From: Sphingomonas sp. A2-49
GTDB taxonomy: Bacteria; Pseudomonadota; Alphaproteobacteria; Sphingomonadales; Sphingomonadaceae
Reading direction: 5' to 3'
NCBI RefSeq assembly: GCF_025548555.1
Contig: NZ_JAJLPA010000020.1
Coordinates: forward strand, 1-64,000
Length of the DNA stretch: 64,000 bases
A model generated the notes under the pieces. It was not told the DNA's origin. It was given only the letters and a program-made list of their open reading frames with translations, and made no database searches. Position 1 is the stretch's first letter, and every line of letters begins with the position of its first letter. This document shows, piece by piece, positions 23,950 to 33,163 of the stretch. A program made the position numbers and the translations under genes.

Positions 23950-24147
23950 CTAAAGGCTGATGCCCCGGCGAGCCATTTCCGCGAACGCTGTCTCCGCTAA
24001 CGGTGTGTGTCTCTCGGCTTTAAAGATGTCGGCGATATCGAGTAGGTCCTCGTCCGCCAGCGCCGTGATGGAGGCTTCGATCGTGGCAAGGCGCTGCATT
24101 GCCGCCTCTATTCGCTGATCGAGGCGCCTTCTTCGTGTCTTGAGCAT
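23950..24147 (-). CDS. Small hypothetical coiled-coil protein
   Basis: 65 residues from the ATG at 24147: a basic start (MLKTRRRRLDQRIEAAMQRL) forms a probable helix, followed by an acidic stretch (ALADEDLLDIADIFKAE) and FAEMARRGISL. No family recognised and no membrane segment. It lies 45 bp upstream of rpsU on the same strand. Frame quality and position support it only moderately. Confidence 0.5.
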   Translation of the reverse strand: MLKTRRRRLDQRIEAAMQRLATIEASITALADEDLLDIADIFKAERHTPLAETAFAEMARRGISL

Positions 24148-24297
24148 GACGCCTCACTAGCATTCGATACGCGACAGCAGCAGGTGCAATCCTAGCCGTC
24201 ACAGGGTCTCGCCGTGCATCCGCCAGCAAGCGGGCTGACGTGCTCCCCTGAAACTCTGCCAGTTTGAGCTAGAGTCCGCCTTCGTGAGGAGACGGAC

Positions 24298-24564
24298 GTG
24301 AAGAAGACCAGGTTCAGCGAGGAGCAGATCATCGCGGTGCTGCGTGAGCAGGAAGGCGGGATGAAGACGGCCGATGTGTGTCGCAAGCACGGGATCAGCA
24401 GCGCGACGCTGTACGCGTGGAAGGCCAAGTATGGCGGCATGGACGTGTCGCAGGCCCGCAAGCTGAAGGTGCTCGAGGAGGAGAACGGCCGGCTCAAACG
24501 GCTGCTGGCCGACGCCATGCTCGACAATGCCGTGCTGAAGGAAGTCGCGGCAAAAAACTGGTGA
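24298..24564 (+). CDS. IS407-like transposase OrfA
   Basis: 88 residues: helix-turn-helix ([45 protein letters not shown]) and a leucine-rich coiled coil ([21 protein letters not shown]). The stop overlaps the OrfB frame (GTGA), and an A6 run lies just before it (24552-24557), which suits -1 frameshifting. Confidence 0.94.
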   Translation: MKKTRFSEEQIIAVLREQEGGMKTADVCRKHGISSATLYAWKAKYGGMDVSQARKLKVLEEENGRLKRLLADAMLDNAVLKEVAAKNW

Positions 24565-25427
24565 AGCCCGCCGCTCAGCGGAAGGCTGTTGAGCATGCTC
24601 GGCAGCTGTTCGGCATCAGCGAGCGTCGGGCCTGCACCATCTTCGGCGTGGACAGGACGTCGGTGCGCTACGCGCCCCGGCGTAGTGATGATGGCGACCT
24701 TCGGTCGCGGCTGCGTGAGATCGCGGCCGAACGTCGTCGCTTCGGCTACCGGCGGCTTGGCATCATGCTGGCCCGTGAAGGGCTGGTCATGAACCACAAG
24801 AAGCTGCTGCGGCTCTATCGCGAGGAAAACCTGCGGGTCAGGCGCCGCCGTGGCCGCAAGCGAGCGATGGGCACAAGAGCGCCGATGACGCTGCCGCAGG
24901 GGCCGAACCAGCGGTGGAGCCTCGACTTCGTCAGCGACACGCTGATCAGCGGCCGGCGCATCCGCATCCTGGCGGTTGTCGACGACTTCACGCGCGAGTG
25001 CCTCGCGCTGGTGGCGGACACCTCGCTGTCAGGCGCGCGTGTCGCTCGTGAGCTCGACGCCATCATCGCGCTCAGGGGCGTACCGCCGCTGATGATCGTA
25101 AGCGACAACGGCACCGAGCTGACTAGCCTGACGATCCTGAGATGGACGCAGGAGCGACCTGTCGAGTGGCACTACATCGCGCCGGGCAAGCCGCAGCAAA
25201 ACGGCTACGTCGAGAGCTTCAACGGCCGCCTGCGTGACGAATGCCTCAACGAGACGCTGTTCGTATCCCTCGGCCATGCCCGCTCGGTGCTGCGGCTCTG
25301 GCGAGACGACTACAACCATGTGCGGCCGCATAGCGGTGTTGGCGGGCTGACGCCCGCCGATGCTGCCAGGCGGGTTGTGCAACGCCGCCCCAAGGGGCAC
25401 CATACCAACCCCGGACTCCAGTTATGA
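24561..25427 (+). CDS. IS407-like transposase OrfB (DDE integrase core)
   Basis: 288 residues from the GTG overlapping the orfA stop. HTH_21 region with [17 protein letters not shown]; rve core with [11 protein letters not shown] (first Asp), [13 protein letters not shown] (second Asp) and the Glu in [17 protein letters not shown]. It is complete to the usual end near LTPADAA. Normally produced as an OrfAB fusion. Confidence 0.94.
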   Translation: MKPAAQRKAVEHARQLFGISERRACTIFGVDRTSVRYAPRRSDDGDLRSRLREIAAERRRFGYRRLGIMLAREGLVMNHKKLLRLYREENLRVRRRRGRKRAMGTRAPMTLPQGPNQRWSLDFVSDTLISGRRIRILAVVDDFTRECLALVADTSLSGARVARELDAIIALRGVPPLMIVSDNGTELTSLTILRWTQERPVEWHYIAPGKPQQNGYVESFNGRLRDECLNETLFVSLGHARSVLRLWRDDYNHVRPHSGVGGLTPADAARRVVQRRPKGHHTNPGLQL

Positions 25428-25526
25428 CTGGTAGAGCTTTGGGGAGCACGTCAGGGCGCAGCATCAGTGCAAGGGGCGTCTTACCGAGGCTCAACTCGCA
25501 GGCATGTGATTTCGCCTTTTTGTCGA

Positions 25527-25590
25527 GATGAATGGACGACCGGAGTCGGGGAGCCGAAAGCGCGCCGCGAACGGCCGAAATTGGGTCATC
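25527..25590 (+). repeat. Bipartite intergenic repeat, copy 1
   Basis: Arm 1 GATGAATGGACGACCGGAG, arm 2 GCGAACGGCCGAAATTGGGT. It lies in the gap after the IS407-like element. Confidence 0.6.
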
Positions 25591-25670
25591 GCGGCGGAGG
25601 GGAGGCGGCAGCTATCGCCCAATAGCGGATGTTCGCTGCCTCCAAAGCATTCCTAATAGCGGTCGTTCAT

Positions 25671-26111
25671 TCAGGTAAATTTGACGATGACTTCGCTGTT
25701 CGCTGGGAGCCCGTGCATATCTTTGAAGGCGGTCAGTGCCTCTCGGATTACCTCGTCTGTTTCGTGTCTAGTTTGATCTCGAAATTGTCCTCTCCACGGA
25801 TCGACGAAATGCACGGTAGGATTCATCGCGGACGGGTGATCGTGCCGCCACTGACGCTCCTGATCAGGGAACCAACTTGTCGAAAAACTAACTTCGGCGC
25901 CATCCGTACGAACGATCTTAAATCGGCGATTGCCGTCGGAGCCACCCCCGTTCGTGATAAGCTCCAGCCCTCGGTCAATATCGATAGTTCGGAGTTCGGC
26001 AGGATCAGCTACAAAGGCCATGCGGTCGCCCTCAACGGTCAACGAAACAGTCCCAAATATTAGGTCGTTTCCGTTAACGATCACCCCCAAAGCCGCCCGT
26101 CGGCTTTCCAT
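25671..26111 (-). CDS. Hypothetical protein
   Basis: 146 residues from the ATG at 26111. The first half looks beta-rich (VIVNGNDLIFGTVSLTVEGD, ADPAELRTIDIDRGLELIT, RRFKIVRTDGAEVSF); the second is polar with several Trp and His (WFPDQERQWRHDHPS) and ends VIVKFT. No family is recognised. It is flanked on both sides by copies of the intergenic repeat. GC is lower than its neighbours. There is no signal peptide. Confidence 0.5.
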   Translation of the reverse strand: MESRRAALGVIVNGNDLIFGTVSLTVEGDRMAFVADPAELRTIDIDRGLELITNGGGSDGNRRFKIVRTDGAEVSFSTSWFPDQERQWRHDHPSAMNPTVHFVDPWRGQFRDQTRHETDEVIREALTAFKDMHGLPANSEVIVKFT

Positions 26112-26164
26112 CAATAGCAGACACGCGGCCGTCCAGCGATGCCGTGAGTGGACCGCTGTCGCGA

Positions 26165-26230
26165 GATGAACGAATGGCAGAAAGTTGGAAGCGGGTAAGG
26201 GGCTTCCGATGGCCGCTTGTGGGTCTGATC
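26165..26230 (+). repeat. Bipartite intergenic repeat, copy 2
   Basis: Arm 1 GATGAACGAATGGCAGAAAG, spacer, arm 2 GATGGCCGCTTGTGGGTCTG. One of the clearest copies; it lies between two minus-strand genes. Confidence 0.7.
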
Positions 26231-26243
26231 AGCCTATCATGGC

Positions 26244-28664
26244 CTATTTCGACGCAGGCGTTTTTGGTTTGACGTAACGGTCGAGCCAATCGGTCATCTG
26301 CCAAAGTGTTTCCTCGGTCGACTCGAGCGCGCGGTAGCCGTGGGGCTCGTTGGGAAGAACGACGTAGCGGACGGTCGCGCCGTTGCCCTTCAGCGCGGCG
26401 TACATCCGCTCCGACTGGATCGGGAAGGTGCCGCTGTTGTCGTCGGCGCCGCCGTGGATGAGGAGGATCGGCTCCTTGATCCGGTCGGCGTAGGTGAAGG
26501 GCGACATCTCGGTATAGGTCGGCGTCGCCTGCCAGTAGGTGCGCTGCTCGGCTTGGAAGCCGAAGGGGGTCAGCGTGCGGTTGTACGCGCCCGAGCGCGC
26601 GATGCCGGCGCGGAACAGGTCGGTGTGGGCGAGGAGATTAGCGGTCATGAACGCGCCGTAGCTATGGCCGCCGACCGCCATGCGCGCGCGATCGCCGACG
26701 CCGAGCTTCGCGACCGCGTCAACCGCGGCCTCGGCATCCTCGCGGAGCTGTTTGACGTAGGTGTCGTTCGCTTCCGCGCCGCCCTCGCCGATGATCGGCA
26801 TCGCCGGGTTGTCGAGGATCGCGTATCCTTGGGTTAGGAGAAACAGGTGGCTGATCCCGCGCGGACGGACGAAGCGGTTGCCCTGGTCTACCGTCTGCCC
26901 GGCGACCTTGGCGTCGGTGTACTCCGCCGGGTAAGCCCAGAGCAGCGTCGGCAGCGGCCCGTCGCGCTTTGCGTCGTAGCCCGCGGGGAGGTAGAGCGTC
27001 CCCGACAGCGGCACGCCGTCGGCGCGCGCGTAGGTGATCGTGTGTTGGCTGACGCCCGCGAACACCGGGGCAGGATCGGGGAAGGCGGTGACCGGCTTGG
27101 CGCTGCCGCCCTTGACGGTGCGGATGACGTAGTTGGGCGCGGCTTTGGCGCTCTCGCGGCGGGTCAGGATGCGCTTGCCCGTGTCGTCGAGCATCGCGAC
27201 GACCGTCTCGTAATATGGCGCCTTCGCCGTCCACAGCCGCATCTGCTCGCCGCCCGCTAGCGGCATGGTGGCAAGGAAGGGGAAGGCGCCGCCTTTAGTC
27301 GCGCCCTCGCCGACGACGAACACGCCGTCGTGGCGCGGGGTGAAGCGCATCACCGGCTTGCCGGCGGCGTTCTCCTCCGTGATCGGGAAGCCGGGATTGC
27401 CGTACTGGTCCTGGTAGTTACGCGTCAGCAGCATCCTGGCGTGCCCCGGCCGCGAGGGGGCAACCGCCTGGCGATGCTCGGTCCGCGTCCGCCACTCGCG
27501 GTCGACGACTATCGCGAAGCCGTCGTCGCCCCACATCGTCTCCGCGTAACGGGCGGGCGTCTGTGCGAGCTCGACCGGCGCGGCGTCGAATGGCGCGGCC
27601 TGCATCATCACTTTGTCGTGGAAGGCGACCTTGGCACGCGCGTTGCCTCCGTCGAGCGCCTCCGCCCAGACGAGCGTCGCGCGCGCGTCGGAGCGCCAAG
27701 ACGCCTCGCGCGGGCCCTTCACCGCCGCGTCGAAGTCGACCGGCAGGTCGTCGGCGAGCGGGCGGTCGGCAAGCGTCTTCACCGGGCGGCCGTCGATCGT
27801 CGATACCGCGATCTCGGTCGGGAAGAAGGCGGCGGGAAGCAGGTAGGAGTACGGGCGCTTCAGTCGCTCGGTCAGCAGGTAGCGGCCGTCGGGCGAGACG
27901 CTGAAGTCGGTGAAGAGCCCCGGTGCGCCGATCGGCGTCGCAGTGCCGTCGAGTGCGACGCGGACGAGCTGGCCGGTAAAATAATGGTCAAACAGGGCCT
28001 CGTCGTGCGCGTCGCCGAGCAGGTCCTCGTAGGTGCGCGCGGCCGAGGTGCGGCCGGCGCTCTCCTGGACAATTGGGCCGGTCGGGGTCGCGGCGGCGGC
28101 GGGCGCCGCGCCGCGGCCGGCAGGGATGATGTTGACGATGAGTGCCTGGCTGTCGGGCGTCCAGACGAACGGCGTCCCAAAGGTGCCGTTCAACCCCTTC
28201 GCGATAATTCGGACGGTGCCGTCGCGCTCGGCGACCCACAGCGACAAACCGTCTGCCCCCTGCGCGTAGAAGGCGAGACGAGCGCCGTTGGGCGACCAGT
28301 CGGGCAAGGCGAAGCGCGTTCCAGCCGGCAACGCCACCCGAATTGTTCGCCCGGCGCCTATGTCCTTGAAGCTGAGACCGTTCAGCCACTGAACGCGGAC
28401 TTCGGCTTGGCCGTTGGTCGTGGGATCTATGCGGTAGCCGCCGAGGCGCAGGATAGGCTTTGACAGGTTGGCGATCGTCGGCAGGTTCTCGCGGTCGAGA
28501 ACCGCGAGGGTTTGGTGATCGGGGCTGACCGAGATACCTGGAGTTGGCGGCGTCTCGAGCGTTTTCGCGATGGCGTCAGGCGCGCGGTGGTAGCCTGTGC
28601 CGGGCATCTGCGCGGCGGCGGTGGTGGTGAGGAGGAGAGCGATCAGGCAGGCACCGACGCGCAT
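26244..28664 (-). CDS. S9-family prolyl oligopeptidase-like serine peptidase, secreted
   Basis: 806 residues from the ATG at 28664, chosen because a signal peptide follows (MRVGACLIALLLTTTAAAQ). The N-terminal beta-propeller (about 40-560) includes VSPDHQTLAVLDREN and FSVSPDGRYLL. The alpha/beta-hydrolase domain carries the nucleophile S668 in GGHSYGAF, with Asp in GGADDNSGTFP and His in PNEPHGYR. It probably cleaves peptides in the periplasm or at the cell surface. Single gene; intergenic repeats flank it on both sides. Confidence 0.9.
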   Translation of the reverse strand: MRVGACLIALLLTTTAAAQMPGTGYHRAPDAIAKTLETPPTPGISVSPDHQTLAVLDRENLPTIANLSKPILRLGGYRIDPTTNGQAEVRVQWLNGLSFKDIGAGRTIRVALPAGTRFALPDWSPNGARLAFYAQGADGLSLWVAERDGTVRIIAKGLNGTFGTPFVWTPDSQALIVNIIPAGRGAAPAAAATPTGPIVQESAGRTSAARTYEDLLGDAHDEALFDHYFTGQLVRVALDGTATPIGAPGLFTDFSVSPDGRYLLTERLKRPYSYLLPAAFFPTEIAVSTIDGRPVKTLADRPLADDLPVDFDAAVKGPREASWRSDARATLVWAEALDGGNARAKVAFHDKVMMQAAPFDAAPVELAQTPARYAETMWGDDGFAIVVDREWRTRTEHRQAVAPSRPGHARMLLTRNYQDQYGNPGFPITEENAAGKPVMRFTPRHDGVFVVGEGATKGGAFPFLATMPLAGGEQMRLWTAKAPYYETVVAMLDDTGKRILTRRESAKAAPNYVIRTVKGGSAKPVTAFPDPAPVFAGVSQHTITYARADGVPLSGTLYLPAGYDAKRDGPLPTLLWAYPAEYTDAKVAGQTVDQGNRFVRPRGISHLFLLTQGYAILDNPAMPIIGEGGAEANDTYVKQLREDAEAAVDAVAKLGVGDRARMAVGGHSYGAFMTANLLAHTDLFRAGIARSGAYNRTLTPFGFQAEQRTYWQATPTYTEMSPFTYADRIKEPILLIHGGADDNSGTFPIQSERMYAALKGNGATVRYVVLPNEPHGYRALESTEETLWQMTDWLDRYVKPKTPASK

Positions 28665-28971
28665 TGATAACCCCTTATTCTGCGATGCCAGTTCGTGTGC
28701 CACGCGGCGAGAACGCTCACCAGCGAATACCGCAACATGCCCATAGCGAGGACCTGAACGAGTGGCCAAAGTTCGGGCGCACGCGTAGCCGTGAAATGAC
28801 CGCAATTTGGTCGCTCCTGACGCTGAGCTGTCTGTCAGGTAACGCTCCATTTCTAGCCGTTCAGTTGCGCACTGGAAGAAAACCTAAGGTCTATTATACG
28901 TTAAGCGGCATGGCTTTGCGAAAGGGACACACGATCCGCCCTGCTCGCGGGACGAGGTAACGCTAGTCTCT
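28665..28971. other. Gap with an intergenic repeat
   Basis: Upstream region of the S9 peptidase gene. It holds one copy of the bipartite repeat (28754-28813) and no supported gene. Both neighbouring genes are on the minus strand. Confidence 0.5.
28754..28813 (+). repeat. Bipartite intergenic repeat, copy 3
   Basis: Arm 1 CTGAACGAGTGGCCAAAGTT, arm 2 GAAATGACCGCAATTTGGTC. Confidence 0.6.
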
Positions 28972-29733
28972 TCACGACTCCGCAATGGTCCATCGCGGCG
29001 CTTTACGCGAAAGGGTCAGGTCCGCGATCGCGGGGCGGATGAAGAAAGCGGTTATGTCGATGACCGCATGTGCTGTCATGACCCGTAGTAGCGATCCGTG
29101 ATGCAGATAGAACATTGTCAACAGCGCACCCGCGGCTAGGGTGGCAAGCACTCCCTTCCAACCGTAATGCGCGTGCGCCAGGCCGAACGCCAACATCGAC
29201 AGAACCAGCGAAACCGTGAGCGAGCCCGTGACCTGCAGAAGCAGTAGCGGGAGCGCCAGTCGGAAAAACAGCTCCTCGCTGAAACCTGCATTCAGGCTGA
29301 GCAACAGCGCCAGCGTTGCTTCGCGACGGTTGCGGGGGATCAGCGCTTGGTCCGGACTTGCCCCTGGCGCTAGGCTTTTCTTGATCTGCCGCCACTTGAT
29401 GGCGACCGATAGAACCATGCCAAAGAAAAGTCCGATCGCTATCGGCAGCCACTGATCGCCGGAGATCGACCCATCGGACTGTAGCAAGCGGCTCGCTGGG
29501 GCAAACGCCGACGGAAAGCCGTTGAAGGGCCATAACGCGTCGGATAGCCAAAGGCTGACCACGCTTGCACTTACGAGAACGACGAAGCTCTCGATCAGCC
29601 ATCGCCTGTACAGCCGCTGCCGGTCGATCGTGTCGGACTGCGTCTGGAAGCGTGCGTACGCCGTGATATCCCTCCGCACCCACCATGCCCCCGCGATGAG
29701 CATGACGGCAATCCAACCCAATATGAGCAGCAT
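28972..29733 (-). CDS. CPBP family intramembrane metalloprotease
   Basis: 253 residues from the ATG at 29733, preceded by AAGGAAAC. About seven membrane segments. The Abi/CPBP motifs are in the second half: NAGFSEELFFRLALP (EExxxR), FGLAHAHYGW (FxxxH) and HAVIDITAFF. CPBP proteins are Rce1-like intramembrane proteases; bacterial members act in peptide maturation, bacteriocin immunity or unknown processes. It diverges from a small membrane-protein/regulator pair at 29847, which may be related in function. Confidence 0.87.
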   Translation of the reverse strand: MLLILGWIAVMLIAGAWWVRRDITAYARFQTQSDTIDRQRLYRRWLIESFVVLVSASVVSLWLSDALWPFNGFPSAFAPASRLLQSDGSISGDQWLPIAIGLFFGMVLSVAIKWRQIKKSLAPGASPDQALIPRNRREATLALLLSLNAGFSEELFFRLALPLLLLQVTGSLTVSLVLSMLAFGLAHAHYGWKGVLATLAAGALLTMFYLHHGSLLRVMTAHAVIDITAFFIRPAIADLTLSRKAPRWTIAES

Positions 29734-29846
29734 GTTCGTTTCCTTGTGCCAGTTTCCGTGTTGGAAAGTGACTGTTGCTTTCCATGTCGTCAAGTCGTAA
29801 GTTGTAAAGGTGGAAAGCGGGCGGGCGGCCTGCGGGAGAATTGCGC

Positions 29847-30299
29847 ATGGATGATGAGGAAGCTGCTCGTTCGCTGGACGTGATGCGGGTTACACGCGGG
29901 GCATTGGCTAAGCGGGCGAAATGGTCCTTAGTGCGCCATGGCGTGGTGGGATTGCTGTTGGGCGGCCTGATCGCCGGCTTTGCGCTGCCCGGGCCATGGC
30001 CGTTGATCGTGGCGGCCGCTTGCATGGCCGCCACCGCGATGGTGGTCGCCCGCGATCGGCAGCGGGACGGGTTCTTCGTCAGCGGTTATCGGTCGGGGCG
30101 CACTTGGCGGGTGACGCTCGCGATGCTGCTGGTCGGGTTGGCTGCTCTGATAGCCGCCACGGGTCTTAAGACACACTATGGTCTGGCTTGGGCGCCGTTC
30201 GCGGTTGGTGGCGGCATGGTGGTGTTCGCTACGATCATGAGCATCGTGTGGGAGCGGGTGTACCGGAGGGAACTGGATGGAGCGCAAGATGGGCGCTGA
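29847..30299 (+). CDS. Small membrane protein paired with a winged-helix regulator
   Basis: 150 residues from the ATG at 29847 with GGGAG ten bases upstream. Four hydrophobic segments arranged as two pairs (VVGLLLGGLIAGFAL, PLIVAAACMAATAMVVA, TLAMLLVGLAALIAATGL, APFAVGGGMVVFATIMSIV) with charged loops. No named family. The next gene, a DNA-binding protein, overlaps its 3' end, so they form one transcription unit; such pairs often have the membrane protein under control of the regulator. Confidence 0.7.
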   Translation: MDDEEAARSLDVMRVTRGALAKRAKWSLVRHGVVGLLLGGLIAGFALPGPWPLIVAAACMAATAMVVARDRQRDGFFVSGYRSGRTWRVTLAMLLVGLAALIAATGLKTHYGLAWAPFAVGGGMVVFATIMSIVWERVYRRELDGAQDGR

Positions 30300-30594
30300 A
30301 CGGCTGGATCCGCTGATCCACCCACCGGCACGGCTACAGCTCATGGCATTGCTGACCGATGTGAGCGAGATGGAGTTTGGGACTGCGCGCGACGTCATCG
30401 GGGTCAGCGATTCCGTTCTGTCCAAGCATCTTTCGCAGTTGAGTGATGGTGGATACATCGAGTTGCGGAAGGCTACGGTGAATACCCGGCAAAGGACCTG
30501 GATCGTTGCCACGGCCGCGGGGCGGAAAGCCTTCAAGGGTCATGTCTTGGCGTTGCAGGCACTTGCGTCTGGACGAGTGCCTTCAGGCGCGTAA
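30277..30594 (+). CDS. Winged-helix transcriptional regulator (MarR/ArsR-like)
   Basis: 105 residues; the ATG at 30277 follows GGAGGG, a further ATG is at 30289. Winged helix: LIHPPARLQLMALLTDVSEMEFGTARDVIGVSDSVLSKHLSQLSDGGYIEL, then the wing (RTWIVATAAGRKAF). This matches the small winged-helix DNA-binding family often encoded next to a membrane protein. It overlaps the preceding gene by 23 bp. It probably controls its own operon and perhaps the divergent CPBP gene. Confidence 0.85.
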   Translation: MERKMGAERLDPLIHPPARLQLMALLTDVSEMEFGTARDVIGVSDSVLSKHLSQLSDGGYIELRKATVNTRQRTWIVATAAGRKAFKGHVLALQALASGRVPSGA

Positions 30595-30745
30595 CAGCAA
30601 GGGCAATTGCCAGACCGTGGTGCGCAAATAGTTTTTGAAGGGGCTGAGCCGTCCGCTTGGTCCGCAGAGCTGCCCCCCCGCGTCTCACCCAAACTCGGCT
30701 GTCAGGCGATCGCTCAGTAAATCTACGAACGATCGTCCACCCGAA

Positions 30746-30808
30746 ATGAACAGACGTCCGAAGGTGGGGGCGGGTCGAATGCGCACGACCGTCTGAAACT
30801 GGGTCGTC
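30746..30808 (+). repeat. Bipartite intergenic repeat, copy 4
   Basis: Arm 1 ATGAACAGACGTCCGAAGGT, arm 2 CGACCGTCTGAAACTGGGTC; between convergent genes. Confidence 0.55.
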
Positions 30809-30882
30809 GCGCTACACATATCGAACGAAAAATCCGCCCCAACACCGGGCCGAGATCGTATCCGTAGGCATTCTTTTCGGAA

Positions 30883-32115
30883 TTATTGCTTCAATCGTAC
30901 CATGACGACACCATGAGGTGCGACCGACGCCTCGAAGCGGCCAGAGCGTTTGCCGAGGCTCTTGTGCGCCCAAAGATCGCGCACCTCCATCCGTACTTGT
31001 CGTGGCAAGCCGAGCATGGGCCAGTCGGCGGCGATGGCCGCGGGGGCGTCGCCGCGATTGAACAGCAGCAGGGCACGCCCCCCGTCCGACAGAGGTTTGG
31101 ACCAAATTTCGCGGTCACCGTCTTTCCACACCCGGTGGCCTTGTATGCCACGCCGATCCTGATCGACGGCAATGACGTCCGTGTTGAGAAGGATCTCGCG
31201 GGTCGCATTGGTCATGCCGGCGATATCGTTGCCCGCGATCAGCGGCGCGGCCATCATCGCCCAAAGCGAGAAGTGCGAACGATATTCCGTATCGGTCATA
31301 CCGCCGTTCCCGACCTCCAGCATATCGGGATCGTTCCAATGACCAGGTCCGGCGTAGGGCCATAGGGGCTCGTTCATGTCGGCGATCGATGCCACACCCC
31401 AGCTATAGCCATGACGGCCGGTCCATTTGTCGGTGATGTCGCCGGTTGTGCGCCACATGTTGCCGATCTTCGACGCCCATAGCCACGGCTTGGAATTGCC
31501 CCATTCGCACATCGAGAAAAGGATATCGCGACCCGACGCACGCAGTGCGTCCGACATGAGCGCATAGGCTTCCTCGGCGTTGCGAACGCCGGTCGAGCAC
31601 CAGTCGTACTTGAGGTAGTCCACGCCCCAGCGCGCATATTGCAGGGCATCCTGATATTCGTGTCCCTGGCTGCCAGGGCGCCCCCCGCACGTCCTTGTGC
31701 CGGCGTCCGAATAGATGCCGAACTTTAGCCCCTTGGCGTGGACATAGTCCGAGAGCGCTTTCATGCCGCTGGGGAATCGTGCCTTGTCCACGGTTATGAA
31801 GCCGTTCGCGTCGCGGGCGCCATGCCAGCAATCATCAATGACGACATAGTTATAGCCGGCCCCCTTCATCCCGTTGGACGCGATCGCGTCGGCCGTCGCA
31901 CGGATGGTGGTTTCGTCCACCTTGCAGGCGAACTTGTTCCAGCTGTTCCAGCCCATCGGCGGTTGCTGTGCGAGGCCGTTCGCAATACGCCTCGGGTCCT
32001 TGGACGGTGCCAGCGTATTGGGGTCGGGATCCAGAACCTCTTGCGCCCACAGCGGAGTGGCCGTGTGAAGCAGCAAAACCGCAGTAGTAATGCAGAGTAA
32101 CACCCTGTTCAGCAC
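30883..32115 (-). CDS. GH27 alpha-galactosidase, secreted
   Basis: 410 residues from a GTG at 32115 with AAAGAGG upstream; the signal peptide (VLNRVLLCITTAVLLLHTA, cut after PLWA) supports this start. The TIM barrel has PPMGWNSWNKFAC, GYNYVVIDDCWHG, GLKFGIYSDAGT, the nucleophile D171 in YLKYDWCS, the acid/base D226 in WRTTGDI, and HWNDPDMLEVGNGG. A C-terminal beta-sandwich follows. It releases terminal alpha-galactose from oligosaccharides or plant galactomannan in the periplasm or outside the cell. Single gene. Confidence 0.93.
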   Translation of the reverse strand: MLNRVLLCITTAVLLLHTATPLWAQEVLDPDPNTLAPSKDPRRIANGLAQQPPMGWNSWNKFACKVDETTIRATADAIASNGMKGAGYNYVVIDDCWHGARDANGFITVDKARFPSGMKALSDYVHAKGLKFGIYSDAGTRTCGGRPGSQGHEYQDALQYARWGVDYLKYDWCSTGVRNAEEAYALMSDALRASGRDILFSMCEWGNSKPWLWASKIGNMWRTTGDITDKWTGRHGYSWGVASIADMNEPLWPYAGPGHWNDPDMLEVGNGGMTDTEYRSHFSLWAMMAAPLIAGNDIAGMTNATREILLNTDVIAVDQDRRGIQGHRVWKDGDREIWSKPLSDGGRALLLFNRGDAPAAIAADWPMLGLPRQVRMEVRDLWAHKSLGKRSGRFEASVAPHGVVMVRLKQ

Positions 32116-32238
32116 GCCAAACCTCTTTCGTTTCCTATGGACTGCACGTGCAGCAACTTCGCACGCGATTCCAGCCGCAACTTTGCAGGTGGCTGCTATC
32201 GGAAGGCCGGAAGGGGCAGAAGGGGCTGCGACACCGAG

Positions 32239-32302
32239 GTGAACGAATGGCCGAAGTTTGGAAGGGCTCGGCGTCACCGAGAACGGCCGGTTGTGGGTCG
32301 TC
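32239..32302 (+). repeat. Bipartite intergenic repeat, copy 5
   Basis: Arm 1 GTGAACGAATGGCCGAAGTT, arm 2 GAGAACGGCCGGTTGTGGGT; upstream of the GH27 gene. Confidence 0.7.
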
Positions 32303-32347
32303 ATTACCGTTGGTCAAGCTTTGCCGCGCGCACTACGATGCCGCTCC

Positions 32348-32728
32348 TTAGTACCGCTTCGTCCGGCGGGGTATGCGGTTTCTCAAACGATACCTGCGTG
32401 CGTCCTGATCACGCTTATCACTGTTGCACGCGTGACAGGCCATACGTAGGTTACACAGTCCCTCCGATCCAGATTTCGCCTGTGCCACCAAATGGTCAAT
32501 TGTAGGCATGCGGTTAGCCCCCGGCTCGCGGCATTTTACTCCATAATAGCAGGTAAACTTGCCATGCAGCTTAGCCGCTTCCTCAAGCGCATTGCGTGCA
32601 GAGCGCGGCTTGCCTGCCGGTGATGCTTTATAGAGTGGCGTGTCGCCGCTGACCTTGAAGAAGCGCACGAGACTGTAGGGTGGATAGCGCAACGGGTGGC
32701 GGCGAGTCAGCTTCACGGGATTCTCCAT
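32348..32728 (-). CDS. HNH endonuclease-like protein
   Basis: 126 residues from the ATG at 32728. The HNH core is TIDHLVAQAKSG with D78-H79, CNLRMACHACNSDKRDQ with N93, C98, C101 and N102, and an upstream pair C60/C66 that may complete a zinc site. A basic N-terminus (KLTRRHPLRYPP) and C-terminus (RRYRLRNRIPRRTKRY) would bind nucleic acid. It is a solitary small HNH protein with no phage, restriction or intron genes beside it, so its role is open. Confidence 0.75.
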   Translation of the reverse strand: MENPVKLTRRHPLRYPPYSLVRFFKVSGDTPLYKASPAGKPRSARNALEEAAKLHGKFTCYYGVKCREPGANRMPTIDHLVAQAKSGSEGLCNLRMACHACNSDKRDQDARRYRLRNRIPRRTKRY

Positions 32729-33163
32729 TGCTCTTCACCCGCTTTAGCGCGACGCCAGTTACGAAAGTTTGCTTCAAGACCGGGACTGGGTGTCTTCCAA
32801 CGGCGAGCAGATGCTTATCGAAGTGATATCGCACCTGGTGACCGTCGTGCCCACCGCCTGAAGCACTTCCCTCGTCCGCAGGGCCTCGTGCTCTCACCTG
32901 ATTCCGCCAGCTCCGCCGTCAGCCACCGGGTACGTGTCTGCAGGGCGACCGCCTTCGATTAGGCGAGCGCCGATGCGGTTGGGCGCGGACAGTCCTTGAA
33001 GGCTCTAGCTAAAGCCAAGGTGAATGAACGGCAGGAACTGGGAAGAGCTGAGTGCCGTCTGAGCGTCGCTTTTTGGGTCCCAACGACACCCACCACTTCG
33101 TAGGCCTATGCCGCTAATCGCGGCCCCGGCGGCGCCGCGATAAAGCGCTTGCGGCAATTCGTG
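32729..33163. other. Gap with an intergenic repeat
   Basis: No supported gene. It contains the repeat at 33020-33082. The left part is the promoter region of the HNH gene. Confidence 0.45.
33020..33082 (+). repeat. Bipartite intergenic repeat, copy 6
   Basis: Arm 1 GTGAATGAACGGCAGGAACT, arm 2 CTGAGCGTCGCTTTTTGGGT. Confidence 0.65.

Larger units (their letters stand above)
24236..25453 (+). mobile_element. Intact IS3-family element, IS407-like, with target duplication
   Basis: 1218 bp between inverted repeats TGACGTGCTCCCC (left) and its mirror GGGGAGCACGTCA (right). The 4-bp direct repeat GGGC lies on both sides (24232-24235 and 25454-25457), the target size of the IS407 group. Both reading frames are intact, so it may still be active. 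Confidence 0.93.

Noticed and set aside
27330..28463. Open frame of 377 codons on the plus strand inside the S9 peptidase gene
   Set aside because: An antisense shadow of a high-GC gene; Arg/Gly-rich without domains.
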